In this document: piece by piece, positions 19,431-30,076 of the stretch | Layout: the number at the start of each line of letters is the position of its first letter | How positions within the stretch are numbered: the first letter of the stretch is position 1 | NCBI GenBank assembly: GCA_009733575.1 | Contig: ML769952.1 | Coordinates: 1 to 30,527 of the forward strand | Direction of reading: 5' to 3' | From: Gymnopus androsaceus JB14 | Lineage: Eukaryota > Basidiomycota > Agaricomycetes > Agaricales > Omphalotaceae | DNA length: 30,527 bases | Notes under the pieces: generated by a model | What the model was told of the DNA's origin: nothing | Database searches by the model: none | What the model saw: only the letters and a program-made list of their open reading frames with translations | Program-made: the position numbers and the translations under genes

Positions 19431-21201
19431 TCAGTGATGAGTTAGATTTGTGCTAGGTATGAAAACCAACCAAACAACAATCACCCCAATCAGATATAAT
19501 CCAAAAGGTTTAATTTAATGTGAGGAAGGAGGTTGTCGAAGGTTCCCTTGACTACTAATTGATTCGAAGAGAAAAGCACTTGACAGTTGACACAGATAGT
19601 GCACAATGAACAAGGTTTTTATATTTGGAGGGAGGTTTTGAAAAGCCAACTAACGTACGATGACACGCTGAACTAATCGAGGGGAAAAGCAAACACCAAA
19701 GCACGGGTCAAGTACACTGGCTCAAAAAATGACTTTGCGTATCTCGGGAGCCTTTACATCGCCGCGCAATGATACTCCAACTCTCAGGGATTCCCGCAAG
19801 TTACCTAACAAGCTTATACAACCGCCGCGCAAGTCACTCGAGTAGGCGTTTTTAACACACTCAGCGAAGAGCAGGCAAGGGGTAGAATCTGTTGGTAAAG
19901 CTTGGTAACACTCCAAGAAGCTTCCTCCCTAAAACTAGACCAAGCTGGCACTTGGGTCCAAGACCTTTCCTAATCAACAACGGGCTCGTTGAGGTGTGCA
20001 TGTTAGGCTCCACCTGTGGTCCTAAGACTGATGTGACCTCTCTTCGAGATGAAAACCAGGAATGCTCGACTTAATAGCCAGGGAGTAGAATGAACAGCCT
20101 CAGTATTATCGAGGTTACAAGAAGGCCACCCGTTTCAAAGGTTGTAGAGGACGATGCAGACACGTCTGAGCATGTACAAATCACTACAGGTCCTAAGATA
20201 GAACTGCGTTTCAGGTATCAAGTCTAACTTGTCATTCCGAGATAGAATAGCTACCCTTATATACTGAGCGAGATATATGAAAATAGGAAAATGAGAGAAA
20301 CTGAGCGAGATAGGATGAAACAGAGTAAGTAAAATAGAAAAAGATAAATAATGTCCATATATGCTTGTATACTATGGTTTTGCCTCGACGTTTTCCTGCC
20401 TCGTTCGTTTGTCTTCCTCGATTGGGTCGACCTTTTGGGATTTTGGTCCGAATCAACTCGAGTCATTTGCCTTTTTTACAAGGATCGCCAGTTCCTTTAG
20501 CAGAACAGCCCTCGGAAGTATTTCTATGTTTTTCCTTGCCAATGGGAGACTGGTTATTATCCCTAGTTCCGCGTGGTCTCGAGTCTAGATGCCTGGTAGC
20601 ATATGGATCTTGGTAAAACACTGAGGCTCAGATAGAAATACTCCTTGGTCCTTCCATGCTCTAGAAGTAGCTACAGAAAGTGGGTCATGTGGCCGCATTG
20701 GACTGCCACGGCTATATGCCTGGGTGCTTTCCAGCGAGCGTCAACTTTGAGGGCACCTGTTAGGGTACTTCCTCATCTCGGTCCACCTTGCTTCATTTAA
20801 TAAACTTGAGTGTCGTTTAGACTCCTCGGTGAGCTGATCGCGGAAGCAATGCCTTGTTAAGACTTTGATCCCTTGGGTATATCCTTCGATGACCTAGCCT
20901 AGTATAACTGGTATGTGGGCTCGTTTATCTGCCTCGGTCAGCAACTTGTTATCCAACAAGCTTGCCTCGCTACACCATACTGCGCATAGGACTTTGATCG
21001 AGGCGCATTCACAAAGTTAAGTATGGTACCATTGCGTGTACCGTTACTCTGCAACCTCTTGGGTAGAATAGGTCCTCGGTAGATTTTAACTATCAGCTTG
21101 GGCTCACTATAGTTCTCTTATTGACCGTGTTTTGTTACTAACAGAACCTAGGATTATTGGTTCTGCGCAGTTCTAGCCTTAGCCGAAAAATCGGCGTATC
21201 A

Positions 21202-21240
21202 TCTCCCCCAAACTAAAAATCTCAACCGTCCTTGGTTGAG
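21202..21240 (+). promoter_or_regulatory. 25-bp conserved block plus hairpin, copy 1
   Basis: Bases 21202-21226 (from TCTCCCCCAAACTAAA to CTCAAC) are repeated exactly at 26653-26677. The block runs into a perfect stem CTCAACC / GGTTGAG (21221-21227 with 21234-21240, 6-nt loop). It lies ~1.4 kb upstream of the gene at 22644. Confidence 0.65.
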
Positions 21241-21807
21241 GCAAGTTGAAGCCGTATCTCAGCGAGGTAACCTGTACCTGGATCGTGTGGGTAATTGACC
21301 AGCATTGACTGTTTTATGAAGTCCGAGTTACTCTTGCCGAGGAAGCCATTGCGGCACTAAGTTCAATCAACTGGCCTGGGTGCATTCCGTAGTTGCCGCT
21401 CGCGTTTAGGGTCTGATGCTCTTTTTGGCACATCCCATCAGTCGCAGCAATCTTGACAAATCAATGCCTACTTTTGGCAAGAGATCGACTGGATACACTT
21501 GGGTGTCCCAGTTTCTTTGGCATGGTCCAGACACATGGCCTTTGGACCCTGCAATCTCCTGATTTCTCGTTCTCCGTAGAAATCATAATGATTCTTTTGC
21601 TGTGCTCTTCTTCCAGACACTTCTGGTGTGATGTGATCAGGATATCCCGGTCAGCACTTAAATCCCTTTTGGGACATGAGTCTGCCTTTCCTGCTTGTGC
21701 AGGGTCCAGGGGTTCTTTCCTCATATCACATCTTTCCATTCCATCACATCGGAGTTCTGAGTTGTGCATCTGCTGCTAGCACATGGCTTCTTCTGACTTT
21801 CTATTTT

Positions 21808-21927
21808 CTATGCCCCAAGGTGCCTTTGTCACCATTTTTGATGGACTACCTATCACAGAAATAAATTCCATGCCCCAAGGCGTCCTTGTCACCATTCTTG
21901 ACAGACTACCTATCATATAAATAGATT
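21808..21927 (+). repeat. 60-bp tandem repeat, two copies
   Basis: Units 21808-21867 and 21868-21927 share ATGCCCCAAGG, TTGTCACCATT and GACTACCTATCA at exactly 60-bp spacing with scattered substitutions. Confidence 0.85.
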
Positions 21928-22083
21928 TGCGTTGATCCCCGAATCTTGTTAATCACTTTGAGATAAGTGATGCATCGGTGCTGAATTTGACTTTTTCATC
22001 AACTGAACATGGCGTGAGATGGTGATTCAAGTAAAAGGGTCTTCCCCATCTTTAGCACGCGTCTCCCGTATCTCATACTTGTC

Positions 22084-22099
22084 ATTGTGATATCACAAT
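22084..22099. repeat. 16-bp perfect palindrome
   Basis: ATTGTGATATCACAAT is its own reverse complement. It is about 545 bp upstream of the gene start at 22644 and could be a dimeric transcription-factor site; no factor is identified. Confidence 0.5.
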
Positions 22100-22568
22100 T
22101 TCCAGATAAACCGTTGCCGTATTTCCTTCAAGATATCACCTACTCGATCAGCAAGCGTATGATTTTCTTAAGTGAAAACACCGCATTCCCATTTTTAGGA
22201 GACGGGAATTCCTTGGTTGGTACGAGGAGTACCTGCACGGTGGAATTCCTATGTCTCATTACATTCCTTTGAGGTCCCCGCATCAGAACTCTTCGCGATT
22301 CATCAGTCGGACGTCCGTATTCGGTCATGATATTCTCTAAAACCTAAATTTGCGGATGCGTTTAGACCTCGAAAGATGCCCGTGCAGGGTTCAATCCTCA
22401 TACAGGGTACATCTTTTCCGCGAGAAGTGCTTCCTCGCGTGATATGTCTTTTCCAGACGCCACAACTGGTAAGACGCGTCACTCCCTTTTTGGAATCGCG
22501 CTGTCTTCCTGAAAAATATTTTATCTTTCTTTTGTCGTGACTTAATCACGTAGGTTACTTTTCTCTGG

Positions 22569-22590
22569 TATAAGAGGCTCGGGATTTCAA
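22569..22590 (+). promoter_or_regulatory. TATA-type core promoter of the 22.6-kb gene
   Basis: TATAAGAGGCTCGG begins 75 bp before ATG 22644. The gene at 27025 has TATAAGGCCTCAG about 88 bp before its ATG, so the two share a core of TATAAG followed by a G-C-T-C-rich box. Confidence 0.55.
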
Positions 22591-22643
22591 GATCGTAAGT
22601 CCCAAACTTCCCAATTCCTCCTCTCTGTAGCGTTGTTCATACG

Positions 22644-25600
22644 ATGTCCAGACGGTTACTTCGAAACCTACCGTCGGTACGGACGATGAATTCCAACCTT
22701 CTCCTGCGCTTTCCAAGTCTGTGAACCCTGCTTCTTCTTCTACTTCGTCGAGGGCCCATCGTCGTACTGCCGCTGTGGTCCCTGTTATCGAAACTCAGCG
22801 CGCCTCGACTTCTGGTCAAACTTCTCGTTTGACTGGCCCTGGTCGGTCAGGACTCTCGTCCTCGACTCTTCCTGCTGGTCGTGGTGGGGCTCGTGGTGCT
22901 GCTGGGCCGTCCCGAGGTTCTTCCTCGGCAACCTCAGTTGCCAGGCCTCCCTCCAGCCTTCGCCAGATCGTCGAGAATAGCAAGATCGTTTCGCTACCTC
23001 TGACTGGTAAGCTTTCCCTACATTTAACTGACTTTTTCCAATCTCGGCTGACCATCACCTCTGTTTTCTCGTAAGAAGACACTCGGCTCGTCTCGTTCTG
23101 GTTTCTACGGACCGTATTCTTGCAGGGCATCTTTGCCTGTGCAGAACACCAGTCTCAGCGAGAGGAGCTGGAGATCTCGGTGTCGGATTGGGTCGCATTC
23201 TTCGACAAGCATTCACCCAGAATGGTAAGTTTTTATTTTTAACCTTTCTTCGTGGCTTTATGCTGACTCCTTCTCTCTTCTAGGTGGCCTATAAGGCCAA
23301 GTATGGCAAATATATGGCGACTACTTGGTCCGCGGCATTCTTGCTCGGCGTCCAGCGGCTCTGTACGCAGATGTTGGGCCAGTATGCTCGGAAGGACCTC
23401 CAACGGTATAAGACGGAGTGGTTCATCGAGGAGCCCATTCTGACTTACACCTTTATTGGTGGCGATGAGGTAAGCCCCCTTTTTGTCAACTTTGTTAGGT
23501 CTACCTCGATTTCTGACTACTTTGTTTCCGTCTCGATATAGATTCCTGGACTGTCGAGCCCTGTCGTGACGCCTTCCGAGCTTATCTCGGGGGGTCTCAT
23601 CAATTATCACAAGTTCGAGGTTGACTTCGAGCTGAGCGTCTCTGGGCTTGCCCAGGACGAGCTCTTTCCCGAGGAGGCCATTTTCATCAGCGACCTCGTC
23701 GAGGTAAGTTTTTCCCTCTTTTCGTCTGTGAAGTTCAATTTTTCTGACTTCGTTGTTCTTTTCTCTTCTTCGGTTCTCAGGATGTGGGTCTTTCGGTGAG
23801 TACTCCTATCCTTCCCCTTTCTTTTCTCTTTACTAATAATTCTTTTTTACAGCAAGTCGGAATTCACGGTTTCTCGCCGAGCCCTCGTCTCTTCGACCCA
23901 AGCGAGGACGCTCTCGTTGACAACATGTTCATTGACTTCGAGGCCGTAGAGTCTGAGAACGAGGATGACGATGAACAGGAGGAGGAGGATGACGATGGAC
24001 AGGAGCCCGAGGAGGAGGATGCTGACCACGACATTGATGTCGAGGAAGATCCTTCTCCCATCGACAACGAGGTTGAGTTTGTGGGCGAGGCTGTCGAGCA
24101 GCCAGTCCGCATTCGCTCTTCCTTGGTAAGTTCCCTTTACACATCCTCGCTTCTTTTTACTGATTCATTCCCTTTGTTAGCTGGAATATCCGACCTCGCC
24201 GGTTCCAAAGCCTGTTTCCTCGAGCGCATATACATCCAAGTCGAAGAAGGGCCAGTCCAGTCATGCCAAGGACTCGGGCTTTCCTCGGCTTGAGGGTGGC
24301 CGTCAGAATACGTCCTTGTTTGGTTATGACTCAGTCCTGGCGCGGGGTGGGGGCAAGTCTCGGGCTGCACGAACTTCGAACGCCGCGGGAACGCCTTATC
24401 CTGAGACAAAAGGTGTTCGGATGATCACCGTAAGTCTTCCTTTTTCCGCTTATTCCTCTGCTAACTTTTCGTTTTCAGGAGCGTTTCGCTGCTCCTGGTG
24501 ACTTCAACGATAACGAGCGCGTTCGACTTCACGCTTCGCTGGACAGCTTGGTGCACAGCACCATTCCTCTGCAGCCTGTAAGTTTCCCATCATTGTACAT
24601 CGTTTTCCGAGCCGCGCTAACATTTTTCCCTCAACTGCAGTTTCCCTCGGTGTCATGCACCAACTGCATTCGAATTGGAGTGCAGTGCTCAATGCCACCT
24701 GAGTCCACCAGCAGTGCTCGCCATGAGTGCCATCGTTGCCTCCTGAGCAAGACTCCTTGCTCGTTCAGCTACCCTGTCGAGCGGGCTGACGAGGAGCGGA
24801 GGCGGCTGTTTATGCATGCCGCCAGAAGCAACGGGGGTACGTTTTTCTTCTTTCTGATCTTTTCCTCTAGTTTGGCTAACCTTCTTTTACTTTTCTAGCG
24901 GTCGCCATGTTCTCTTCGACACTTGCCGAGGAGAACCTTGGCCTTCTTCGCACCGAGGTCTTGCTCCGGTCTTTCTTGACCGAGTTCACGATTCAGGCCA
25001 GTAACGTTGCTCGCCGTCAGGCTCAGCTTCGTAACTCGGCTTCTGATCCTCGCTCATTGCTGAAGGCTCTCATCGAGGATGGCTTTGTCGCCGAGACGGA
25101 CACGGAGCGTTTGTCCATGCTTGCCTTCCTTCTTGGTTGGGACAAGCGTTTCACCCTCGAGGATCTCGAGTTTGAGGGACTCTCGCAGATTCCTCTTCCT
25201 GAGGTCATCGCGCCGCCGCCTACCCAGTCCCAGGTAGGTCATCTTCATGCTTTGATTCCTTCGGACAGGGTCCCACCCATCCCTGGTCTTGTTCGTCGAC
25301 CTCAGTACAAGGGTAAAGGCAAGGCCAAGGCCGTGGAGGCAGCTTCCGAGGAAGGATCTGCTCCAGAGGAGGCTTCCACTGTCGTTGCCGAGCCTGTCTC
25401 GTCTTCTGGATCCAGTGAGGAGTCCGAGGAGGAGGCCGTTGTTCACGCTCGTAAGTCTTTTCTTCATACTTGTCATCAGCTTTTTACTGATTTCTTCAGT
25501 TTTAGATTCTCCCTCGAAGCGCCGTTCTCCATCTCAGTCTCCCAGCGCCGAGGAAGATGACGAACCAGTGGCCAAGCGTCGCAAAGCAACCAAGTCCCCT

Positions 25601-25812
25601 GCCGCGGCTCCTGCAGCTGTTCTCTCTCCTCGGGCCTTCTTTAGGCAGAACGCTGCTGCTGGTCCTTCCGCGAGACCGATACAGCGCGCTCCAGGTGCTC
25701 ATCGTGGTAGTGGGTCGAAGCAAGGGTCGAGGAAGAGGAAGGTAAGAATTCTTTCTTCCTTAGTCTTCATCGTTTTTACTGATCCTTGTTCCAGCGTCCG
25801 TTGGCGCCGTAA
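22644..25812 (+). CDS. Large unknown protein with Zn2Cys6-like cysteine cluster, twelve exons
   Basis: Exons end at 23006, 23224, 23469, 23703, 23795, 24125, 24429, 24577, 24836, 25450, 25741 and 25812 (starts 23076, 23284, 23542, 23781, 23853, 24181, 24479, 24641, 24899, 25506, 25795). All are GT-AG with consistent phase, giving ~830 residues. The ATG at 22644 is one base out of frame with exon 1; a lost C in the CC after it would explain this. An upstream TAG-preceded exon is the alternative. Order: Ser/Arg-rich disordered N-terminus; folded Trp/Phe-rich part (LVSFWFLRTVFLQGIFACAE, KYGKYMATTWSAAFLLG); a 15-nt exon; an acidic tract (DDDEQEEEDDD); exon 9 with CTNCIRIGVQC and CHRCLLSKTPC, each CX2CX6C, separated by 13 residues, like a fungal Zn2Cys6 cluster; helical part; basic Ser/Lys tail (KRRSPSQSP, KRKRPLAP). 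This suggests DNA binding. No family is recognised. Confidence 0.65.
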
Positions 25813-26934
25813 GTCGAGGTATCGTGGCTGAGCTTTTGCCGCCTCGCTGGCTTTCATTTTTTTATTTTATTTTTACATCTTTGTTTTTGCATGCTTCATA
25901 GTCCATTGGACTTTAAAACACATCGATTCATAGCTCTTTTCGTACTTTATGCCACATTTTGTATAAGTAGCATAGTAGAATTTTGAGCTTTTGTATATAG
26001 CAAATAAAAGGAGTTTTAACTCCAGTTTCGTTCTTCATTTTGTGTGAAACATAAGCAGAACTTTTAAGTTGTCTCGAGCAAATTTATAGCTCATGAAGAC
26101 TCTTTCTAAGCATTTTGTTAAGTTCTTCAGCGCGGCAAACTACCGAACTTGAAGCCAGTCACCGCGGAGACTTGCTCTCGGGTGTTTTGACTCGATGTAT
26201 GCAGTTTAAGTTGTGCCAATCTCATTTCGAGGTTGAAACACTTCCAACGCTGCTTATCAGACCCTTGTCATGGTGAAACTGTTCACTTGGACTCGGCCAA
26301 CTAAGGATTTAGTTCCTCGATGGTTTTACCGCAACCAGTGCCGTTTCTAGCCACAGCGGACTTCTTCCGTTCTAAGTCGTCAAGCGCATCATATGGTTTT
26401 GATGGTGTGATTACACCACCTTGTTATCAAGCAAGAGTTTGATTGGTCAAAGCGTCGGATTCAAACTGTTTTATTGCAAACTAGTTTTCATGCCGAGGGC
26501 CAGGAATAACATTAACAAGTTCTGGCCAGATAAGACATTGATACACGTTCGTGCCCATTCCTTAGCTGTAGCCTTGAATTTTGCTTCTCGCTTCACCGGT
26601 CTTGCCGCGATCAACTCTTGTTTGGACTGCAAATAATCTATCTCGCCAATCCTCTCCCCCAAACTAAAAATCTCAACTGTCCCAGTTGAAGGAGGGTAGC
26701 CAAGTATAGCGCGGCGAAATATTTCATGCAGAACGGACCCTTTTTAGAGCTTCCGGTTTCACGTCTCGCCGCGATGATATTTCTATCGCGGCAAAGTCTG
26801 TCCGCGATGCTCTGAGTCCCATTGTTCTGATGTCTGCAGCGAAAGCGAATTCTTCTCTCATCTGGCAGTATTTTGGCGGCAAATATTTTGTCCAACCTGG
26901 TGCCGTCTCAGATCCCAAACTCGGCTTCGTCTCG
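25813..26934. other. Intergenic region between the two large genes
   Basis: It starts with a T-rich 3' UTR-like part (25850-26060), then about 850 bp with GCGGCAAACTACCG and CTCGATGG-type words similar in style to 19.6-21.2 kb. No coding frame was seen. It carries the second copy of the 25-bp block and hairpin. Confidence 0.45.
26653..26689 (+). promoter_or_regulatory. 25-bp conserved block plus hairpin, copy 2
   Basis: The exact 25-bp match to 21202-21226 is followed by a different but again perfect stem, TCAACTG / CAGTTGA (26673-26679 with 26683-26689, 3-nt loop). It lies ~370 bp upstream of the gene at 27025. Block retained with stem bases changed on both sides hints at structure under selection. 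Confidence 0.65.
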
Positions 26935-26950
26935 AATATAAGGCCTCAGT
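26935..26950 (+). promoter_or_regulatory. TATA-type core promoter of the 27.0-kb gene
   Basis: AATATAAGGCCTCAG about 88 bp before ATG 27025, followed by a C/T-rich leader with CAACTCTTCTTTC and an A-rich TAAA immediately before the ATG. Confidence 0.55.
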
Positions 26951-27024
26951 ATCTCGAGGATAAATTTTCGAGCCTCCGCTTACATCTTTCAACTCTTCTT
27001 TCAAACAAGCACATCCATTCTAAA

Positions 27025-29986
27025 ATGTCCTCCGAGCCTGCTCGTCCTTTCATCACGCTCAAGGACTACCCAGACCACAAGATCCAGCTCCAGAAGCAGG
27101 CCGATGCTATCGAGGTACTTGCCAAGGCTAAGTGCGCTCTCAGCATCCGTCACCCTACTTGCGAGCAAGCTCTTGTCTACTTGGTACGGGACTTCCCAAT
27201 TTTCCACAGAGTCTAGTGTGTGTGCTAAAATATCAAACACCCTTCAGCACTATCCTGCCAGTCAAGAAGTTACTTCTCAGACTGATTACCAGGAATTGTA
27301 CAAGACGCTGCTTGACTTGGTAGCCCCCGTCCATCAGCAGCAAAAGGTCAACTTGTTCGAGAAGTGCGCGAAGTACTACCGCACTATCACGGCTTCGAAT
27401 GAGACCCCTGACCATGCTGGCAAGCAGAGAAAAGGGGTGAGTTTATTTACTCGTCCTCGTATCTCGTTGACCAGGTCTCAGTTTTCCAAAAAGGATGGTT
27501 CCTCTCGGCGATCTATCCGAGAGGATGAAGAGGTGGTTGAAGTCCCGGCTCCTCCAAAAGTTGCCAGCACAAGTGCAACACCCGTATGTGATTATCACAT
27601 TCTTCTTCTTCAAAGCTGATTTCTTTGCTAGACCGGGCCTCGTGCCCATGTCGCGACAGCTCCTAATTCGCGTCACTTGCGTGTAAGTCAATTCCTCTAT
27701 TTCTTCATTTCTCTTTTTAATTCGTTTCGTAGGAATCTCCTTCGCCTTCTTCATCTCGCCCCAATGTATGCACACATGTATTTCCTCATCAGCTCGATTT
27801 GACTGAAGGGTTTTATTATGTTTCATTAGGGTACAGCTGGAGTCGAGGCTCGGAAGGGCAAACGTACTCGTCTTAACGACGATGCGTCCAACTTTCGTAG
27901 GCCCGAGACATCAGGTAAGAACATTTTTCATTCTTTTATCGAGGCAATTGTCCAGACCGGGAATGCTCCTGCGATCGAGGACGTTGCTCCTCGGACGATT
28001 GGTCCTTGGGATCCTATTCCTTGGGATTGTGAAATTCCCGAGACCATAGGATACTTCGCTGGTGGGGGAGCCGAGGTCCCATACGAAGTTATTGCTTACG
28101 AGCAACTTTTCGTGTTTTACGGCTACCGAGGCTCCTTTACCCAGTTTCTTGCCTTTACCGGAAATTTTTCCTTCACCGTCCAGTGGCTTTCGAAGTGGTA
28201 CATCTCCTCCCTCGATCGTGCCTCGCACAATCGCTTCTTGGATCGAGAACTTCCCTTCTCTCCGATTCCTGCCATCGACTTATCTTATCCTTCGGATTGG
28301 ATTCCTTCACATGAATTCTGTCCCTTCTGTGACGAAGCATCTGTGCAGTGTCTTTGGTACAGGACTAGCAACTTTCACGAAGTCACGGACCAATTTCTTT
28401 CTTACGGTGACCTTTGCGATGCCGGGTATACAGACTTTCCATTTCCACAACGCCTTCAACGAATTCAGGAACTTCGTGCTAGTCTCGAGAATAATTTTCC
28501 TCAGTCTGACCGTTGTAACTGTCGTTCTGGCGAGTCGACGGAGTCTTTCCTCGACTACTCTTGGGTTCGCAATGAGCTGGTCGGTTATCCAAGCCAACCT
28601 ACTGCTCAAACCCTAGAGTTGGTCCCCGCGACTTATTCCTTCTCGGGAGTCCCTTGGCACGTTCACGGCGAGGTGTACAAGTACACCTCGGAATCCCTTG
28701 AACAAGTCCGTGCCCGCTACGAGAACAATCCTTTGGTCGAACTCGCTTGTGGCTTTCCTAAGGTAACTCTACCTTTTCCCATTTTTGTTCGAGGCTCACC
28801 AGTACCCTTTCTTTCGTAGGTCCCTGTTGTTCCTCGATACTCGCGGGTCCTGGACTGGAGTGGGAGGCCATTATTGCCAGACCCAGGCATTCCACAGGAG
28901 GAGCGCGTTCTTCGAACTTGGGATACTCATACCGCGTATGATTATTTCTGGGATCGTATCTTCCAAGGCGACTTTCCATCTCGGGACCAACTAGTATTCA
29001 GTCTTTCCCGGAATTCTAGTCCCGAACAGCTTGTCAATTTTCCGCCCCAGGAAGCTTTTGCTAACCCCGCGCAATTTTGTCCCTGCCGTCGTGACTGTCC
29101 TGAATCGCGATACGTTCCCATCGCGGTTCGATATTCTCCTTTAGAAAATGCTAGTTTCCGCGAAGCTGCTCTGGTCCGAGGTACTCATGATTTCCATGAT
29201 GTACATGAAGACTGGCGTCGAGGTATTTTTCCTCGAGACAGTCGACCAGTTCCTCCTACGGTTTCTATCAAAGTCCCCGCGGATTCACCAGTCCCAAACA
29301 GTCCTTCGTCGGTTACTCATCAGTTCTATCCAACAATCCATCGTCCAGATCACGTCGAGGTCTTTTATGACCCTGCGACTTGGAAGTACTACAATTCTCG
29401 TAGTTCCTATCCCTTCGCGAGCCCTGCCTTGCTCGACGAGGTCCGTCCTTTAGTCAAACCTGTTCTTCATCATCCCGAGCTTCGTCCCGTTCAGCCATCC
29501 AACTTTCAGCCCGACGAGTTTTCCCAGCGAATGGCCGAGGCCTTGTCTGCTAACGAAGAATCGTGGCCAAATTTTCAGGAATGGAGGTTTGCTCGTGAAG
29601 CGTATATCGACTGGTCTGACCCTCAAAAGGTTGTGGATATTTTTGATCCTAGGCGATTTCCTTGCTTATATCGACACGGCAGACTATTTTTCGGGGGGGA
29701 AGCTGCCTTTGCACTTCTGCAAACACGTCCTCCCTTCAAAGTTCATCGTCCCCCACTGCTCATCGAGAAGTTGACTTCTCTCTTGGGTTCACAGTCCCGT
29801 CTGCCACTGTCGTCAGTAGGACCCATGTACCAGCAGCTTTCTCCGGAAGACGAGGTTCTGCTCGCCGAGATCGCATCACACTTCAATTCCACGGTCGTCC
29901 GCGGTCAGCAATACGACCTTCGTCGCGATCATGATGAAAGCGGCTACGACTCCGACCTTTACAACTGGTCTTGCGAGTCGCATTAA
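27025..29986 (+). CDS. Large unknown protein with CX2CX6C motif, six exons
   Basis: Exons: 27025-27183, 27248-27583, 27632-27682, 27733-27765, 27830-28762, 28820-29986, all in phase 0 with GT-AG introns of 48-64 nt, giving 892 residues. An N-terminal helical part (MSSEPARPFITLKDYPDHK; ELYKTLLDLVAPVHQQQK) is followed by a low-complexity linker spread over two tiny exons. A folded Trp/Tyr/Phe-rich part comes next (EQLFVFYGYRGSFTQFLAF, VQWLSKWYISSLDRASHN). CPFCDEASVQC has CX2CX6C spacing. The last exon carries Cys-rich CPCRRDCPESRY, then Tyr/Trp-rich (WRRGIFPRD, EVFYDPATWKYYNSR, FQEWRFAREAYIDW) and an acidic C-terminus. No transposase, nuclease or polymerase motif is recognised. It is codirectional with the 22.6-kb gene and shares its promoter style. 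Confidence 0.7.
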
Positions 29987-30076
29987 GGCGCATTCCCGTT
30001 CTGCTTTTCTTTTAACTTTGTTCGTTTTAACTTCATCTCGAATCCGTTTACTGACTGAAACTTTCTCGTTTTACAG

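Larger units (their letters stand above)
19440..22560. other. Long region without recognisable genes, different base vocabulary
   Basis: No ORF here has coding character on either strand; the longest frames are short and overlap on opposite strands. CpG dinucleotides are common again, with recurring TCGAG, CCTCGG and ACTCGAG words. A TATA-like motif facing minus lies near 19615-19625. A purine-rich stretch at 20262-20350 contains ACTGAGCGAGATA twice. A 60-bp tandem repeat, a palindrome and a hairpin block are listed separately. It might be a long regulatory region or non-coding transcript linked to the genes downstream, or unrecognised repeat. Confidence 0.45.

Noticed and set aside
22386..22400. 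GGGTTCAATCCTC resembling a tRNA B box
   Set aside because: No A box, acceptor stem or anticodon arm can be built around it.
25234..25268. 35-nt GTAGGT...ACAG putative intron
   Set aside because: Too short and it would shift the frame; the read-through frame is coding.
25054..25476. 140-codon minus-strand frame
   Set aside because: It is antisense to exon 10 of the 22.6-kb gene, with composition explained by the sense codons.
27439..27476. 38-nt GTGAGT...CCAG putative intron in the 27.0-kb gene
   Set aside because: Removing it breaks the frame, whereas reading through keeps exon 2 in phase to the next good intron.
29981..30076. Mutated splice donor (GTAAGG to TTAAGG) joining the 27.0-kb gene to the last ORF
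   Set aside because: The resulting junction would put the downstream ORF in the wrong frame.
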